A stretch of 64,000 nt of DNA, taken from Batrachochytrium dendrobatidis JAM81. Its lineage: Eukaryota > Chytridiomycota > Chytridiomycetes > Rhizophydiales. Position 1 is the first letter of the stretch; each line of letters opens with the position of its first letter. The position numbers were made by a program, and so were the translations under genes. Below the pieces are notes generated by a model, which was not told the origin of the DNA, did no database searches, and saw only the letters and a program-made list of their open reading frames with translations. This document shows positions 9,558-21,492 of this stretch, piece after piece. The stretch spans positions 546,535 to 610,534 of the forward strand of contig NW_006281100.1 of NCBI RefSeq assembly GCF_000203795.2, given 5' to 3'.

Positions 9558-12500
9558 TCATAATAAAAACTCATCCTCAAACTCCGATCTCAAGTCATGC
9601 CATGATCTTTGAACACCTTGCCGGTCTTCAATTAATTGGTTGCTTATGGGCATTTGTGTATATTCTTTTTGGCCGATATTTGCGTAATTGACAGCATGGG
9701 TAGCACCAGGAATATTGAGAGAGGAAAATGAATGGCCAGTAGGGGTAACAAAGGAAGAATGTGTGTTCACGTAGCCCTGTTGGGCTGAAGCATTTGACTG
9801 ATTCAACAATCTCACCACAACCGGATCAATCCTCTGTTGTGAAAATTCGATACTTCCAAAAATTCCTTGCTGCGGGCCAGACTGTTGCTTTGGTATACTC
9901 GAGTATTGGTTTGTAGAGTTGGCAGCGTGTGAGTACTGGTGGCTTTTTTGTGTGTCAGTAGAAAGCATGGTTGGTCTAAACATAGTATTTTTGGGTGAAG
10001 CAGCTATACTCAATGAAGCGTGATTTGGATTTGCAGGTGCACTGGATGTTGCTGGTTCATTGGTGCGACTCAATTCATTTGTGAGGCTGGGACCGAGTGT
10101 GAAGATGCCTGTTTGGAAAACTTCAAACCACGAATCGGTTTTAGGATGTACCGAAGAAACTGCATTTTGGTGTTTAGGCATAGTAGCCACGTGGTTGACA
10201 ATCTTTTCAGACAGGGTTCGCAAAGTAGTCGCATGGTCAGTTGCAGCAGACCAAACTTGTGAAATGCTTTTCAAAACGGGTAGAATCACGGCATCCAGCG
10301 GATCAATTCCGCTTAAAAACATTCCGGTTTCAGTAGTCATATCAATCGTGGACACGCCTGTGAGAGGAAAGACAAGCCGTCTAGCATATCCCTTTTGGCA
10401 CATAAGAGCCACGGCAATGGGCATCATGAGTGTTGCAATCATTGGGGAACATACTATTTCAGATGGAGGAGTAGTGGTTGACGATGTGGACAGCCCAGAT
10501 CCGTATACAGATTTCAAGAGATGACACTGGGCTTTGTACATGAATGCAATAATCTGATGACTTTGATATTTCTTGTGACTGATTTGTGATGTAGATATCG
10601 AAAAAAGCTGCTGGCCAGGCTGTAAACCAATATATTTTTCTACAGGCTCGTCAGTTTCATCTGCGTTATCAAATGAAATGGCTGTAGACTCTGCGTTTCG
10701 TTGATGAAGCAAAGCAAATGCCGAGAAAAGCAAAAGATTAAGCATTACCATCATACCGCATACACGCCGACCCTCTTTGATGGAGCAGAATTTGGCCAGA
10801 CCTTGAACATCTATAGTAGTAGTGGCTTCAAGGCTATGAAATAGTCGAAAATGAAGTGGCAGGCCTTCGTACCAAACAAGCAAACTAGTATGTAAACTCT
10901 GCATATCGTCGCCTGTGTTGGACAAACTCTGAAGAGCAGGTGCAGTATGGCCGTTTAGCTTTGTAGATTTAGGCAATGCAGGAGCGTGCAAGGAACGAAC
11001 AATACGTCGAACAATGTATGATAGTTGGATAATGTGCATCGATTCGTCCAGGTTGCTAAATAAATGATTGACTTGGAAAAATCCTAGAGACTGTTTAGTC
11101 CAGCGATCAGAAGTCAAATCGGTTGGCCCAAACACAGTATCTTTTGGAAATCCAGAAAAAAAAGGTTTCCATTTTTCAGGATCGGCCACCTTTTGAGTCG
11201 CATTGTCGTTACAATCACCTATTGGACTCTGCCCGTTTGCCAATTTTGGCGAAACACGGTCAATCAGAGTTGTAGTATCTAGCATGGTATCCACATATTC
11301 GGCTTCGCCAAGCTGCAGCGGAATTCCGGTAGATAGCGATACAAACAAGTCTGCAAGCAAGGTGACCCACCAAACCCGCTTGCGTTCCTGCAGACTAACT
11401 GGCACACAAGTCTTGCGACTGCCATTATAAAGCGAAAAAAAATCGGGAAGACTTTTGGAGTAATACAGCTCATACTTTTCTGCAAGACGACAACCCATGC
11501 CAATCGTTGTCCAGGTACGACACCGCTTCAAAGAGTAATCGCATGATGTTAGCAAAATGGCTGCTTGGCATATGGCAAGCGATTCAGGTGAAGTAAAGTG
11601 CTTGCTTTCTGGAGGAGGGACTGCAGCAAAGGCACGATCCATAAAGTACTCACTAGCACGCTGGGGAGAATAAAACGGTGTCTGATATAACAACGAGTTT
11701 TGCGAGTAGTGGCATCCAATGGCATATATAGCATTGAGTCTAATATAATTCAAGGAATTAGTATAGTATTGCGAGCGACATTCATTCATAAACAGCTGTT
11801 TATCCAAAATTTCACCAAAAGCACAAATACTTACAACATTTGATGGTGTTTGTTGATTGGAATAAGATTTTCAAAAAAAGGTGTTTCGTGAATGATTGGA
11901 AAGGTAGGATGATAGTAGGTGAAAAACATTGATATAAGATGGAGAAAAAATTCGGATGGAAGATTGGGAAATTCGGCGAGTGTAAGATTCACAGGTCCGT
12001 AAAGTAGTGATTCAATGTTAAATGATAAATCAGCGCTTGGGACACTGCCATCTGTTGAAGGCGATACTAGAAGTGTATTGAGATCTACAGACATTTTTGG
12101 ATTGAGTTGGGCATAAAGATTCAACACTTCAGGATCAATCTGAATTTGACTAGAATTATTGAAATCAGGATTGCTATTCGGAATGTACTCCTGAGAGTTG
12201 AATGTGCTAGACTTGAGGTAATTACCGCCAAGCATGTTTTGAATACTGATGGATTGCAACTGGGATGGGTCTAGTGAAAGGTTCTATCAGATATGTACAA
12301 TAAGGGTTAGAAGGAACCCAGTCTTTGAAACGCATTGCAACAGGATTCTCAAAATCCGAAAGAACAATCGCCTGAAAGCAAACTAACCGACTCTAAATTT
12401 CGATTTGTCGATGCAGGAATATCAAATACAGGCTGCGTGGTCATGCCTTGAGAAACACTTGCTGGCGTGTGAAGATTAGATTGTGACAAGTGAGATAATT

Positions 12501-13490
12501 GTGATTGGGACACACCTTGCAAGTTGCGATTCTGCAACTCTTGTTGTTGTAGTTGATTTTGACGAAGCTGTAATAGTTGAAACTGTGATTGTGAATTATG
12601 AAGTGGCGGTACGGTTGGATGTGAATCCAACGAGAGTAATGGAGACCGAAATCCATTTCCAGATGGCATGGTTATTGAATTCAATGATGCAGGGTTAAAT
12701 GACAGTTGATTTGGCTGAATAGCTGCCGAAATAGAGCTACAATTGAAAAAAAGGTATAACGTTATTTTCCAAATGGTAATCTCAAACCAATACATAACTG
12801 GTCGTGTTCAACTTACTCGGCTCCATTAGGCACACCTATTTCAGATAAAGATGCACCACTCATGTCCCGAGACACCTGGTTATCTGTCAGTGCATGAAAT
12901 TGATGGTTTGAAAGTCTGTAGCTTGGATGGTTTGAAGTTGGTAAAGTATATCCTTGGTTAGAGTGCAAAGGCAGTTGAAATTGTTGCTGTGAATAGAGAT
13001 GAGATGGCTGATGTTGTCCCATGTGTGACAGAGGATCCTCTCGATTTTCAGATGATCCGGACAACGCTCTTATCGGCAATGTATAGTCTGTATCAGTGGA
13101 ATGGCGAGCACGCTTTGTAGATTTCAGGTTTTGTAAAGATGAACTATCAACACCTGCAGCAGTGACCATCGCGCCATTACCAGATAATAAAACTGTGTCC
13201 GATAACGAGTAGTCCAGTGCAGAGTTTCTAGCCTTTTCGGCATTGGCTCTACCTACGGAGTAGGAAAGCTCCGCGGAATCATCGGATATCCGTTTAGGAC
13301 CTCTTTTCTTTTGCTCAATGAGCATCGTACAATCAGTGTTTGCTTTGACACAGTTTCCGCAAGGATATTCACCATTGCACCGTCTTTTCTTACTTTTGCA
13401 TCTGTCGCATGATTGAGTCTGACGCTTGCGGGTGGTAAATGTTTGTCGAGAAGGCTGTATAGCCTCTGATGCATTTGAAATGTTTTTCAT
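9558..13490 (-). CDS. Zn2Cys6 fungal transcription factor with fungal_trans domain
   Basis: Four exons (13490-12817, 12736-12388, 12283-11835, 11739-9558) give 1,217 aa. Residues 28-54 are a canonical binuclear zinc cluster, C-x2-C-x6-C-x5-C-x2-C-x6-C (CDRCKSKKRRC...PCGNC...DC), followed by a basic linker QKKRGPKR typical of DNA-binding Gal4-class factors. Residues ~130-430 are Gln/Ser/Asn-rich. The middle-homology fungal_trans region begins near FFTYYHPTFPIIHETPFF, continues LLNAIYAIGCHYS, and includes RVWWVTLLADLFVSLSTGIPLQL. Intron 3 (11834-11740) was placed so that HHQML joins LNAIYAIG; the open frame upstream of this acceptor is intronic. The C-terminal third is low-complexity. The nucleus is the expected location; targets cannot be told. 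QKKRGPK resembles xylanase/maltose-type regulators, but that is weak evidence. Confidence 0.92.
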
Positions 13491-15940
13491 GTGATTATAT
13501 TGCTAAAACAATAAATATTGTAATATAAACAAAAATACATCAGTTTGTTAGAACTCATAGTCAAGTTGTTTGATAATGGTATAATAGTAATTGGTGTAAT
13601 CTCGGACTTTGCAATGCATGTAAAGGAGATTAGCATCGAGGTTTGGTAAACGCTACATGTCAAAAAACAGGCACACTGCAATTCAAACAACTAATGTATG
13701 CGCTTAGACAGCCTAGATAGTCCACCCACACAATTACATCTGGCATTATTCTAGCCGTAACAGGACTGAATCCTGAATCTAAAATTCAAGCCAAACTGCT
13801 CTCATGATGTGACTGGTAGCACATTCAGGACTCAATGCCAAACCACATGAACTGTACTGACAACTGGTAAAGCAAGAACAGAGGTCATGAGCAGACACCA
13901 TACATGACCAAGTGAATTGGAAAGATGCAATCTCCAAGCAATACCAGTTTATCTTTAGGATAAATACAAGTCTAAGCAGTGGTTGGAAAAGTGCAAACTC
14001 TTGTTTACAATGAATACGACCAGAGATATAAATGCCCAAAATCAACAGTCTAATTGTCCTTTGCGCTACAGCTAATTTGAAATCAGAGATTCATCAAGCC
14101 ATGAAATAATGGGCTGTTTAGCAGATAGGAGGCTTACCTCCATTGAATGGAGTTTGGAAAGTTCAACTGTTTGTGGGGGTCGAATAGAATCGAGTGCTGT
14201 TTGTGAAAAAAACCGCTGTAAAAATCCCGCTAGAGGTAGTTCTAAAACAGAAATCAATCAAGACGGGTGCAGGAGGTTCAAGGTTGTATTAGAAAGAGTT
14301 GGGTTTGACAGGATGAATCTGGGATACAGTTTATGAGCGAATGCTGCATAAAATATAACAGGACAAGTACATCAAATGATGGCGTTTGGAAAAACAGTCG
14401 ACACTCTAAACCACATTGTTTTATAGGCAAGGTAGTGCAGTGTAGACAATAGACGTATGATTTAAATGAGACCTGCAGTAGATAGGCTGTTCAAGCTCAT
14501 TTACTGCAGGAATGCGTGTCTGGTTAAAGTGCGGACCAAGGTTTTCAAGCCGACTAAAGTTCAAGTACAAGTCAAGGCTTTTGTTCAAGTTTGATCATGA
14601 CTTACCAGTAGTATGATAGACGCTAGTTGGGAATAGATTGATATCAAAATAACGCTATCTATGCATATGGTTAATAAACAGCAAAAATCAAAATTTAATC
14701 AAAAAAGGACCACAAACCTTGATCTTGTACTTTTTATCTAGCAAGTCTGTCGGCTAATAAATGAGTAATAACCGGTCTATGACACTGAAAAGAGGGATTT
14801 TGGGTTGGCAAATGTTGGTTGTGCCGGTCCGGAGTTGCTTCAAAGTGTTTTTGCGGAAAAAAAATTACCCGACTTACAAAGCGTGCTGCTGCTTTGCATT
14901 GAATGCCAACAGTCAAGTTTAAAGAACCGCTTGGTCAATGTCAGTTGCAGCGGTGCCAGGTGTCAAGAAACACTGCTTTTCAAAACGGCCACTTCAAACA
15001 GACTGATAAGCTATGGTTCAAATGCGTATGCAGAAATACTTTCTAAACCGGACTTGGGTCCTGGTGGTCACAGCTAGCGACAAGAATATTATAGCAGAGA
15101 AAAATCTAACATGCTGACGCCAACGCGGATAAATTGTACTTTGTTCATTTGAAAATACGGTTTATATTTAAAATAACATATCGATTATTTGTCACTATCA
15201 CCATCAATAAAAAGCTGCATGGAGTGCAGTTTGACCAAATAAGGCTTGTCATCGCTTATTCTCTAAATCAAATCATGATTTATTTGTAAACTAAACCATT
15301 GGGATTCACTTGGGCAAAATCAACTCAGCACATTAGATTGAAACCAGTGCCAACCTACAAATTCAAAACGGCATAGTGGTCTTGGGTTGGTTTAGGGAGG
15401 ATCGTTTGCTTATTTCGAGCACACCATTACCAACATATATGGATGTTTTGTCAAAGGCTTGGTTGCACCCAAAGTTTTCAAAAACCCTAAATTGTAATCT
15501 ATTCAGCCGAAAAGCTTTCAGTAGCTTGTTATTTAGTGCACTTTTCCTCGGCTGTACTCCCAGTCATTCAATGTTTGATACACAAAGCATTACAATGAAA
15601 AAACTGATGCGCACCATTACAAATTTGTAATTGTTGATAGACTGGGTGATGTAGCATGCAAATACAGTACCGCCTTTGATATCAGCTTCGAAATAAAATT
15701 ATCGAGACTTGATGCCGCCACTTGGACTTGTTTATACTATTACCAAGACATTAGAAACTCAAGTTTCGGCTTTATATTTCTCCTGTAATCATGTGCAATG
15801 ACTTTTGATCTACCCTCAATAGTGTATCATGTTGTAGTAGCCATAATGCATCTTGAGCACAACCAACTGAGCAAAAGAGAAAAAGAGCGAAAACAGAACG
15901 AAAATATTTATATTCCAACAAACCAGCTTTGCCATTCTCA
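13491..15940. other. Gene-poor region, no supported gene
   Basis: Short open frames occur on both strands (for example 14257-14072 minus, 14805-15077 plus, 15376-15630 plus), but none resembles a known family or extends across plausible splice sites. No RNA gene or clear repeat was found here. The first few hundred bases should hold the promoter of the Zn2Cys6 gene. Confidence 0.4.
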
Positions 15941-16390
15941 AGACATTCTGATAGCATCCATCATATTGTTACAGCATTTCAAAAACGTGAATTCTCGAAA
16001 ACCGTACAATTGTTTCAGGTTGGCATACAACCAGGTGGAACGGAACACCGAAATTTCCGCGCAAGACGGCGCCAAGCCCAACAAGCAATTGCCGCTAAAC
16101 CAAATGAGGGATGTTGCCCTATATTTAATTGGAAAGAGCTTCATATGATAATGCATGTCGTTTAACAAACTGGCTGTGTCAATAAAAGCCAGCCTATCGC
16201 CATGGCACAGGAAACACGAACAATGGGTGATCCTGCCATTTAAATCAGCAGACGAACATTACACTGTTTGTAAAACAACCCCAACCACACGAAAGCAGGT
16301 CGAATGAATTTTATGCAAGTACCGCCCCAAACACATGATATACACTGGGGCAATAGTTGCTGACAACTTTTCATTTATCTCTTCCATTCC
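15941..16390. repeat. Dispersed repeat family 2, copy A (possible transposase relic)
   Basis: Shares long imperfect similarity with 20990-21385 and 29625-29905. The 5' part has TTGTTACAGCATTTCAAAAA and GTACAATTGTTTCAGGTTGG. The 3' part has ACATGATATACACTGGGGCA and TGCTGACAACTTTTCATTTA. One frame reads HHIVTAFQKREFSKTVQLFQVG, which recalls the N-terminal helix-turn-helix of Tc1/mariner-type transposases. It is broken, and the identification is tentative. Confidence 0.5.
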
Positions 16391-16683
16391 ATCTCCTGTT
16401 ACCATATGTAGATCTTTTTCGGCCATGATGAATTAGGAGAGCTGGAAAAATTACAGCGTGTAGCTTTGCATAAATTTCATTCGCCATACTTTTGTGTGGC
16501 CGGATTTGTTTGGCTGCTTCTGCAAAGCATATGTTGTATAAATGGCATTGCTAATACCACGTATTGACACGGTTTAGTGAATTGATGTTATTTGTTGGGC
16601 TGCAAAAGTAGATCTAAACCCTAGCCTGTCAAGCATCATATACCAGCATATCCATTAGTAGTTTGAAATAAAGGCATACATTT
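16391..16683. other. Spacer without supported gene
   Basis: About 290 bp between repeat family 2 copy A and TIR element copy 6; no gene or RNA feature recognised. Confidence 0.35.
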
Positions 16684-16932
16684 ATTGCCATATTCATATG
16701 AAATAAAGCACTTGTATTGTAAATCACAAATATGTTTGCAATCTAGTTCAAGAAAGCAACTATCGCAATATCAGGAATGCAACTAATGTTTCCTGCCAAT
16801 CATGAAAAGAAAATCAGCCAATCAAAGAGTTCCAAAAACACAAGATTGCTCAGTAAACTGGCATCCATCATTTCATGAAACTGACTGTTTATTATGCTCT
16901 TATTTAGTGGTTCATTTTACACGAGCACGCTA
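16684..16932. mobile_element. MITE-like element, copy 6
   Basis: The left end ATTGCCATATTCATATGAAA and the right-end region GGTTCATTTTACACGAGCAC are degenerate versions of the family termini. The interior shares AGCACTTGTATTGTAAATCA, CAGGAATGCAACTAATGTTT and GACTGTTTATTATGCTCTTA with other copies. It lies just beyond the 3' end of the MFSD1-like gene. Confidence 0.6.
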
Positions 16933-17086
16933 GTGATCCTAACACACGGTGCTGGTAGAAAACCATTGAATCTAGCCAGTCACAAATACATGGAGACTAT
17001 ATGAATAAAACTAGATATAATATTATATTAAACTGACCCGGCATTTTCCAATATTATGCTTGTTCAAGTCCAACATTGAGCATTGT

Positions 17087-20000
17087 TTACTCGATAGATA
17101 AATCTGACTGCTCCGATGCACCATCAGACCCTGTATGCTCATCGCTGCCATCTCCATTTACACGAGCCAAAGAACTAGATTTAAAACCTTGTACGAGCCC
17201 TATATCGGATATAGCAGTATTCGATGGTGCTTGAAAAGGCTGATGTCGTACTGCAAAAGGCGATGGAACTGGAAACATAGAACCAATAGATGTCGTAGAT
17301 GCACGCAAATTGGTACCACTGAGCGACACAAACTCGTCATTTGTCAGATCTTTCCTATGCAATGGTACCGCGAGGTTGGAATTCATAAAGAATGCACCTA
17401 TAAAACTTTGGCTGCTGTCAGATGGAATAATAGTAGCCAGTTGCGATAGAGAGCGTGGAAGTGGTGCTAAAAAAGTTGCCGTCTGATTTGTTGGGAGCAG
17501 CACCGAAGCCTGCCGTGGTGACTGATGAGCATCAATCTCGGAAATAGAAGTATGAGATGCGCTCATCAAAAACTGTTGACTATCCCATGGAAATTGATAA
17601 ATAGAACTCACGGAGCAAGTTTCCACTCGACTGGGAGCCATTGCTTCGGTTGTAGCAGCATGTGAATGAACTTGAAGCTCAGTTGAATATGGTTTATAGG
17701 AATCTTGAGTGTGGGACAAGTTGGTTTTCTGGTGTAAAGAAATGTCCAACAGCAACTCGTCATTTGAAACAGATAATGCATCAAGCAATGGTTTAGGTGC
17801 CAATATCCTATTGGTATGTGCAATGGCCCACGAGGAAGATTCGCGATATTCACTGGTTGATGTAGTATCAGATTGACATACTGATATACTAGGACTTTTC
17901 TCTGTAATGATTTCTGAAGACCCGGTATCCAGCAAAGGCTGTATAGAAACTGCTGGAGTTGGTGATAAAGAGACACCCAAGGAAGTAAACGAGCAATGGG
18001 GCGGCAGCTGTACAGACTCTACTGTACTACTCTTGTCTTGAGACTGTGACTCAACATCTAGCAAGATGTGTTTATCAGATGGATACACACAAATCGAATC
18101 AATGGCGCATGCAGATTTGTTTAAAACACTTCGAGTTGCATTGTAAGAGTGTCCAGCTGAATCTAAAGATGCTTGTGATGAGGAGCACTCTTGATATGAA
18201 AATCCCGAAAATGGCGCATCTTCTTCAGTCAAGTTCTGGCTACAATCGCTATCACATCTAGAAACTGTATTATAAACTATTTCAGAGTCGAAACTTGTAG
18301 AACTAGCCATCATCTCGGGAAGTTGAAGAACACGATCGTTTTTAGAGTCCACGACATACAGGACTAGGCAAAAAATTACTCCTATGGCAGCAAGTGAAGC
18401 AAAAAAAATCTCCACTGGCAAGTAAGATCCACCTTGTACACGGATTTGGGCAGCAATAAGCGGAACTAGTGTCAGTGCAGCATTCAGTGCAGACGTAGAT
18501 AAACCAAATGCAGCACCTAGTAGTCTTGGTGGTTCAGCATCTGGATTTTGATCTTTCAGTTTACACTCCTCATGTTGAATCACAGTCGCGACAGATGGCC
18601 AAATTGCAACGCCATATAACGAATAACTACATCCAAGAAAAACCATTGGATAGATGGGATTGATCATGCTTAATCCAAGAGTAAGGTGAACTCCAACAAT
18701 GACCACTGCGCAACTCATCAACATCATTACTCTGCCTCCGTATCGGTCCACAAAATAACCTAAAATCGGTACTAATATGGCAGACATGGAATCTGGAATA
18801 CTGAAAGTATCAATAGTATTGTGAAATACAACCACAAATGTAAAATGCATGTTAAAGGTTTGCATGATTGATTACATTCGGACAATTATAATACAAAGCA
18901 TAGTCTTGTTGTTTTTAGTCTTAGCTCCTACCTCATTACAATGCCTGCCTTTTCGGGATCATTTGGATACCATTTTGACATGAAAAAATCAGATGCGATA
19001 TTGTTGAATGGGATAACTGTCCCATAAAGAAGAATGCAAATGATACAGAGAATCCAAAAAGACAGCGGTAGCTGGTTTAAGCCTTTTAAATTAAACTGCA
19101 TGAATGATTTGGTAGGCTCAGGTTGAAAAGGTAGTTGACCACTTAGTGTTGCATCTGAGCTTGCCAGATGACAGTCAGCATGATATCTATCAACGGTATT
19201 TTCAATAGCAGGCTCCTCTTGAGTGGAAACGCAAGCCAGCAATGGAGCGCGTTCATCCAAGGTGCAAAGTGTTTCATCCAAGGAATTGGTAGGAATATTC
19301 GCTAGAGTCGGATGACCACTAATCATAGTTGAAAGAATTATTGCACAAAGTAGTGAAACATAGCATGTGCCGCTTCCAATCCAAACAGCAACGCTTGCGT
19401 CAGTAGCCAATGCAATCCGTGGCGAAAGAATCGAGTTGACTACTGAACCAAGTCTGGAGATGCACAAATCTAAAATAAAAATAAAATCAGATCACAGTTT
19501 GAAAGGATGACATCAATTCTAATGTTTTTAAGCAGAAACCAACTTACTCAATCCCAGTGCAATAGCCAGCTCTTTATTCCTACAAATCAACAATATATTT
19601 TGACCAAAGTATTATTAGCACGAGGTGTATTTACACGAATAAGCAATACCACGTTTTCAAACGAGTAAACTCACTTGAAATAGCTTGTAGTAATAGTTGA
19701 TTGAATCACACTGATGCTTTCACCGCCAATACCAAATAATACCCTGCCGAATACCATCAGCGCAAAACATTTTGTCGATACGCCAATTGAAAAGAGTGTT
19801 TGTCCAACGCATACAGTTGTAGAAAAGACCAGTAGAACAACTCTTGGATCAAAGCGATCGGCTAGTTGACCACCAATAAAGGGAAGAAACATGTTGGGAA
19901 ATGAATAGACAGAGTACAAAAGATTGAGCTCATACTGCCAAGTATCGTAATCGTGTCCAAGAAATTGTTGCAAAAGTCGATTCAAGGCGGCTGGATTGTC

Positions 20001-20671
20001 ATATGCTATTACCGATACATTTCCAGAATATACAAAACAAGTCAATAAATTTGACAGTTGTTTGGTAGCCAGTTTAACACGCCATAGCAAGACTATTAAA
20101 CTTGTAGACTCAACACTACACTTGGCAATGAATGGCATAAAATCGTACCATAAAAGTTTCCAAAAAGTAGAAAGCAAGATAGGAATAGAATGATCCACCG
20201 CAAGTACCCAGTGTCATGGGCTGATGCTACATTAGCTATGAGTGGTAATGATGCTACAGGCACTGGCCGTCTTGTTCGTACAACAGGTGGACCACCACCA
20301 AAGCTGCTTGTCCGACGCAAGAAGCTACCACTGCCACGAACATACTCTTTTCCAAGAAGTCTTGGGCCATGAGGATGCGGCCATTTTCTGGTTGAACTAA
20401 CTCCACTTTCAGATCTAGAGCGGATAAGACCAACTAGAGGCGAGTTCCTAGGTAAGGCGTCCAGAGATGCAACACAGTCATGGCTGCCAGAAATACCATG
20501 CTCAGAACCAGTATGGCTTGAGATAAAGTCCTGTGTTTGCACATTCAGAATAGGAGCACTATGGTTACTCGGCACCTGTCCTGTAATGCATAGATCCGGC
20601 TTGTTTAAAGGAATAACTGGCGTCTTTTTCGAGTTACTCATGTGTCTGGCTGTAATCAATGGTATGTTCAC
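17087..20671 (-). CDS. MFSD1: MFSD1-type major facilitator superfamily transporter with long C-terminal tail
   Basis: Five exons (20671-20149, 20005-19675, 19579-19548, 19469-18932, 18800-17087) give 1,045 aa. Residues 1-150 are disordered and basic/Ser-rich. The 12-TM core spans about 150-630. It carries family phrases matching animal MFSD1: YDNPAALNRLL, YSVYSFPNMFLPFIGGQLADR, MVFGRVLFGIGGESISVIQSTITTSYFKNKELAIALGL, GYFVDRYGGR, FLGCSYSLYGVAIWPSVA. Animal MFSD1 is a lysosomal transporter exporting dipeptides with the partner GLMP; a vacuolar/lysosomal role is inferred here. The large loop between TM6 and TM7 and a ~410-residue Ser/Thr-rich cytosolic tail are much longer than in animals. The start could also be the Met ten residues downstream (20641). 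Neighbours are unrelated. Confidence 0.9.
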
Positions 20672-20989
20672 TAGAAATAGACTTGGTTATCCTGGATATT
20701 CAATATACTTATTACCCAGAAAATGTGATAAGCAATGGGATAAACCAAGACCAGTGGACTAGTTTATATACAGAAATGGCAGGTTGAGCAGAGGTCGAAG
20801 TATTATATTATTGGAGAAAAGGCTTGAATCAAAATTAAAGACTTTACAGAATAATTCCAGACTTGGCCAGCACAACTCTTTATGTTGGACTTGCTAGTTC
20901 AATCTATGTTCACATTGCAGATAACGACAATCTGAATGAGAATGTATGGATTTTTATTATTATATCTCGACATGCCACTTTCATCATGT

Positions 20990-21385
20990 TTGAAACACTC
21001 GGACAGCATCAAGCAAGCAGCTGTTGTAGCATTTTGAAAACAAGAGTTTTTGGTTTGTAAAACTGCACGATTGGTCTAGGCTAGCGTAGGCTAAAGATGG
21101 AGCGCCAAAGATCGCGTCAGAACAAGACTGAATGAGTGATGTTGTCCTATATTCAATCGAAAGGATCGGCAAACTGACCGTGTCAACAAGTCGGATTGTC
21201 GCCGTGGTATATGATCCTATCATTCAACTCAATAATCTATCGATATGTGTAAACGTCACCAAGAAAGCAACCCCCGAAAGTGTGGTTGAATGAACTTTAC
21301 GTAAATATCGTTTCAAAAACATGATATACATTGGGGAAATGATTGTTGATAACTTTTCATTTATCCTTTTTATCCTCACTTTGAT
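20990..21385. repeat. Dispersed repeat family 2, copy B
   Basis: Matches copies A and C: TTGTAGCATTTTGAAAACAA, TAAAACTGCACGATTGGTCT, AAGATCGCGTCAGAACAAGA and ACATGATATACATTGGGGAA then TTGATAACTTTTCATTTATC. It occupies most of the spacer between the MFSD1-like and the EF-hand gene, ending about 110 bp from the latter's stop. The remaining spacer (20672-20989) shows no gene. Confidence 0.55.
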
Positions 21386-21492
21386 TGTCGCTATCCATCA
21401 ACTTTTTTTGGTACAATTACCACAAGTTCAGCTCATCGACCACTGTCTTGCCATTTACTCAGTCATCCTTCTAATACCACGTTACATGATAA

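Noticed and set aside
11740..11807. N-terminal part of the long minus-strand frame ending at 9558 (MDKQLFMNECRS and onward)
   Set aside because: It is intronic: splicing at 11834/11740 restores the family phrase LLNAIYAIG, and other acceptors give stops.
13779..14257. Minus-strand open frames in the gene-poor region
   Set aside because: They lack similarity, splice logic and codon regularity; they were not called as genes.
15798..16168. Overlapping open frames on both strands
   Set aside because: They fall in repeat family 2 copy A; they are at most transposase remnants, not intact genes.
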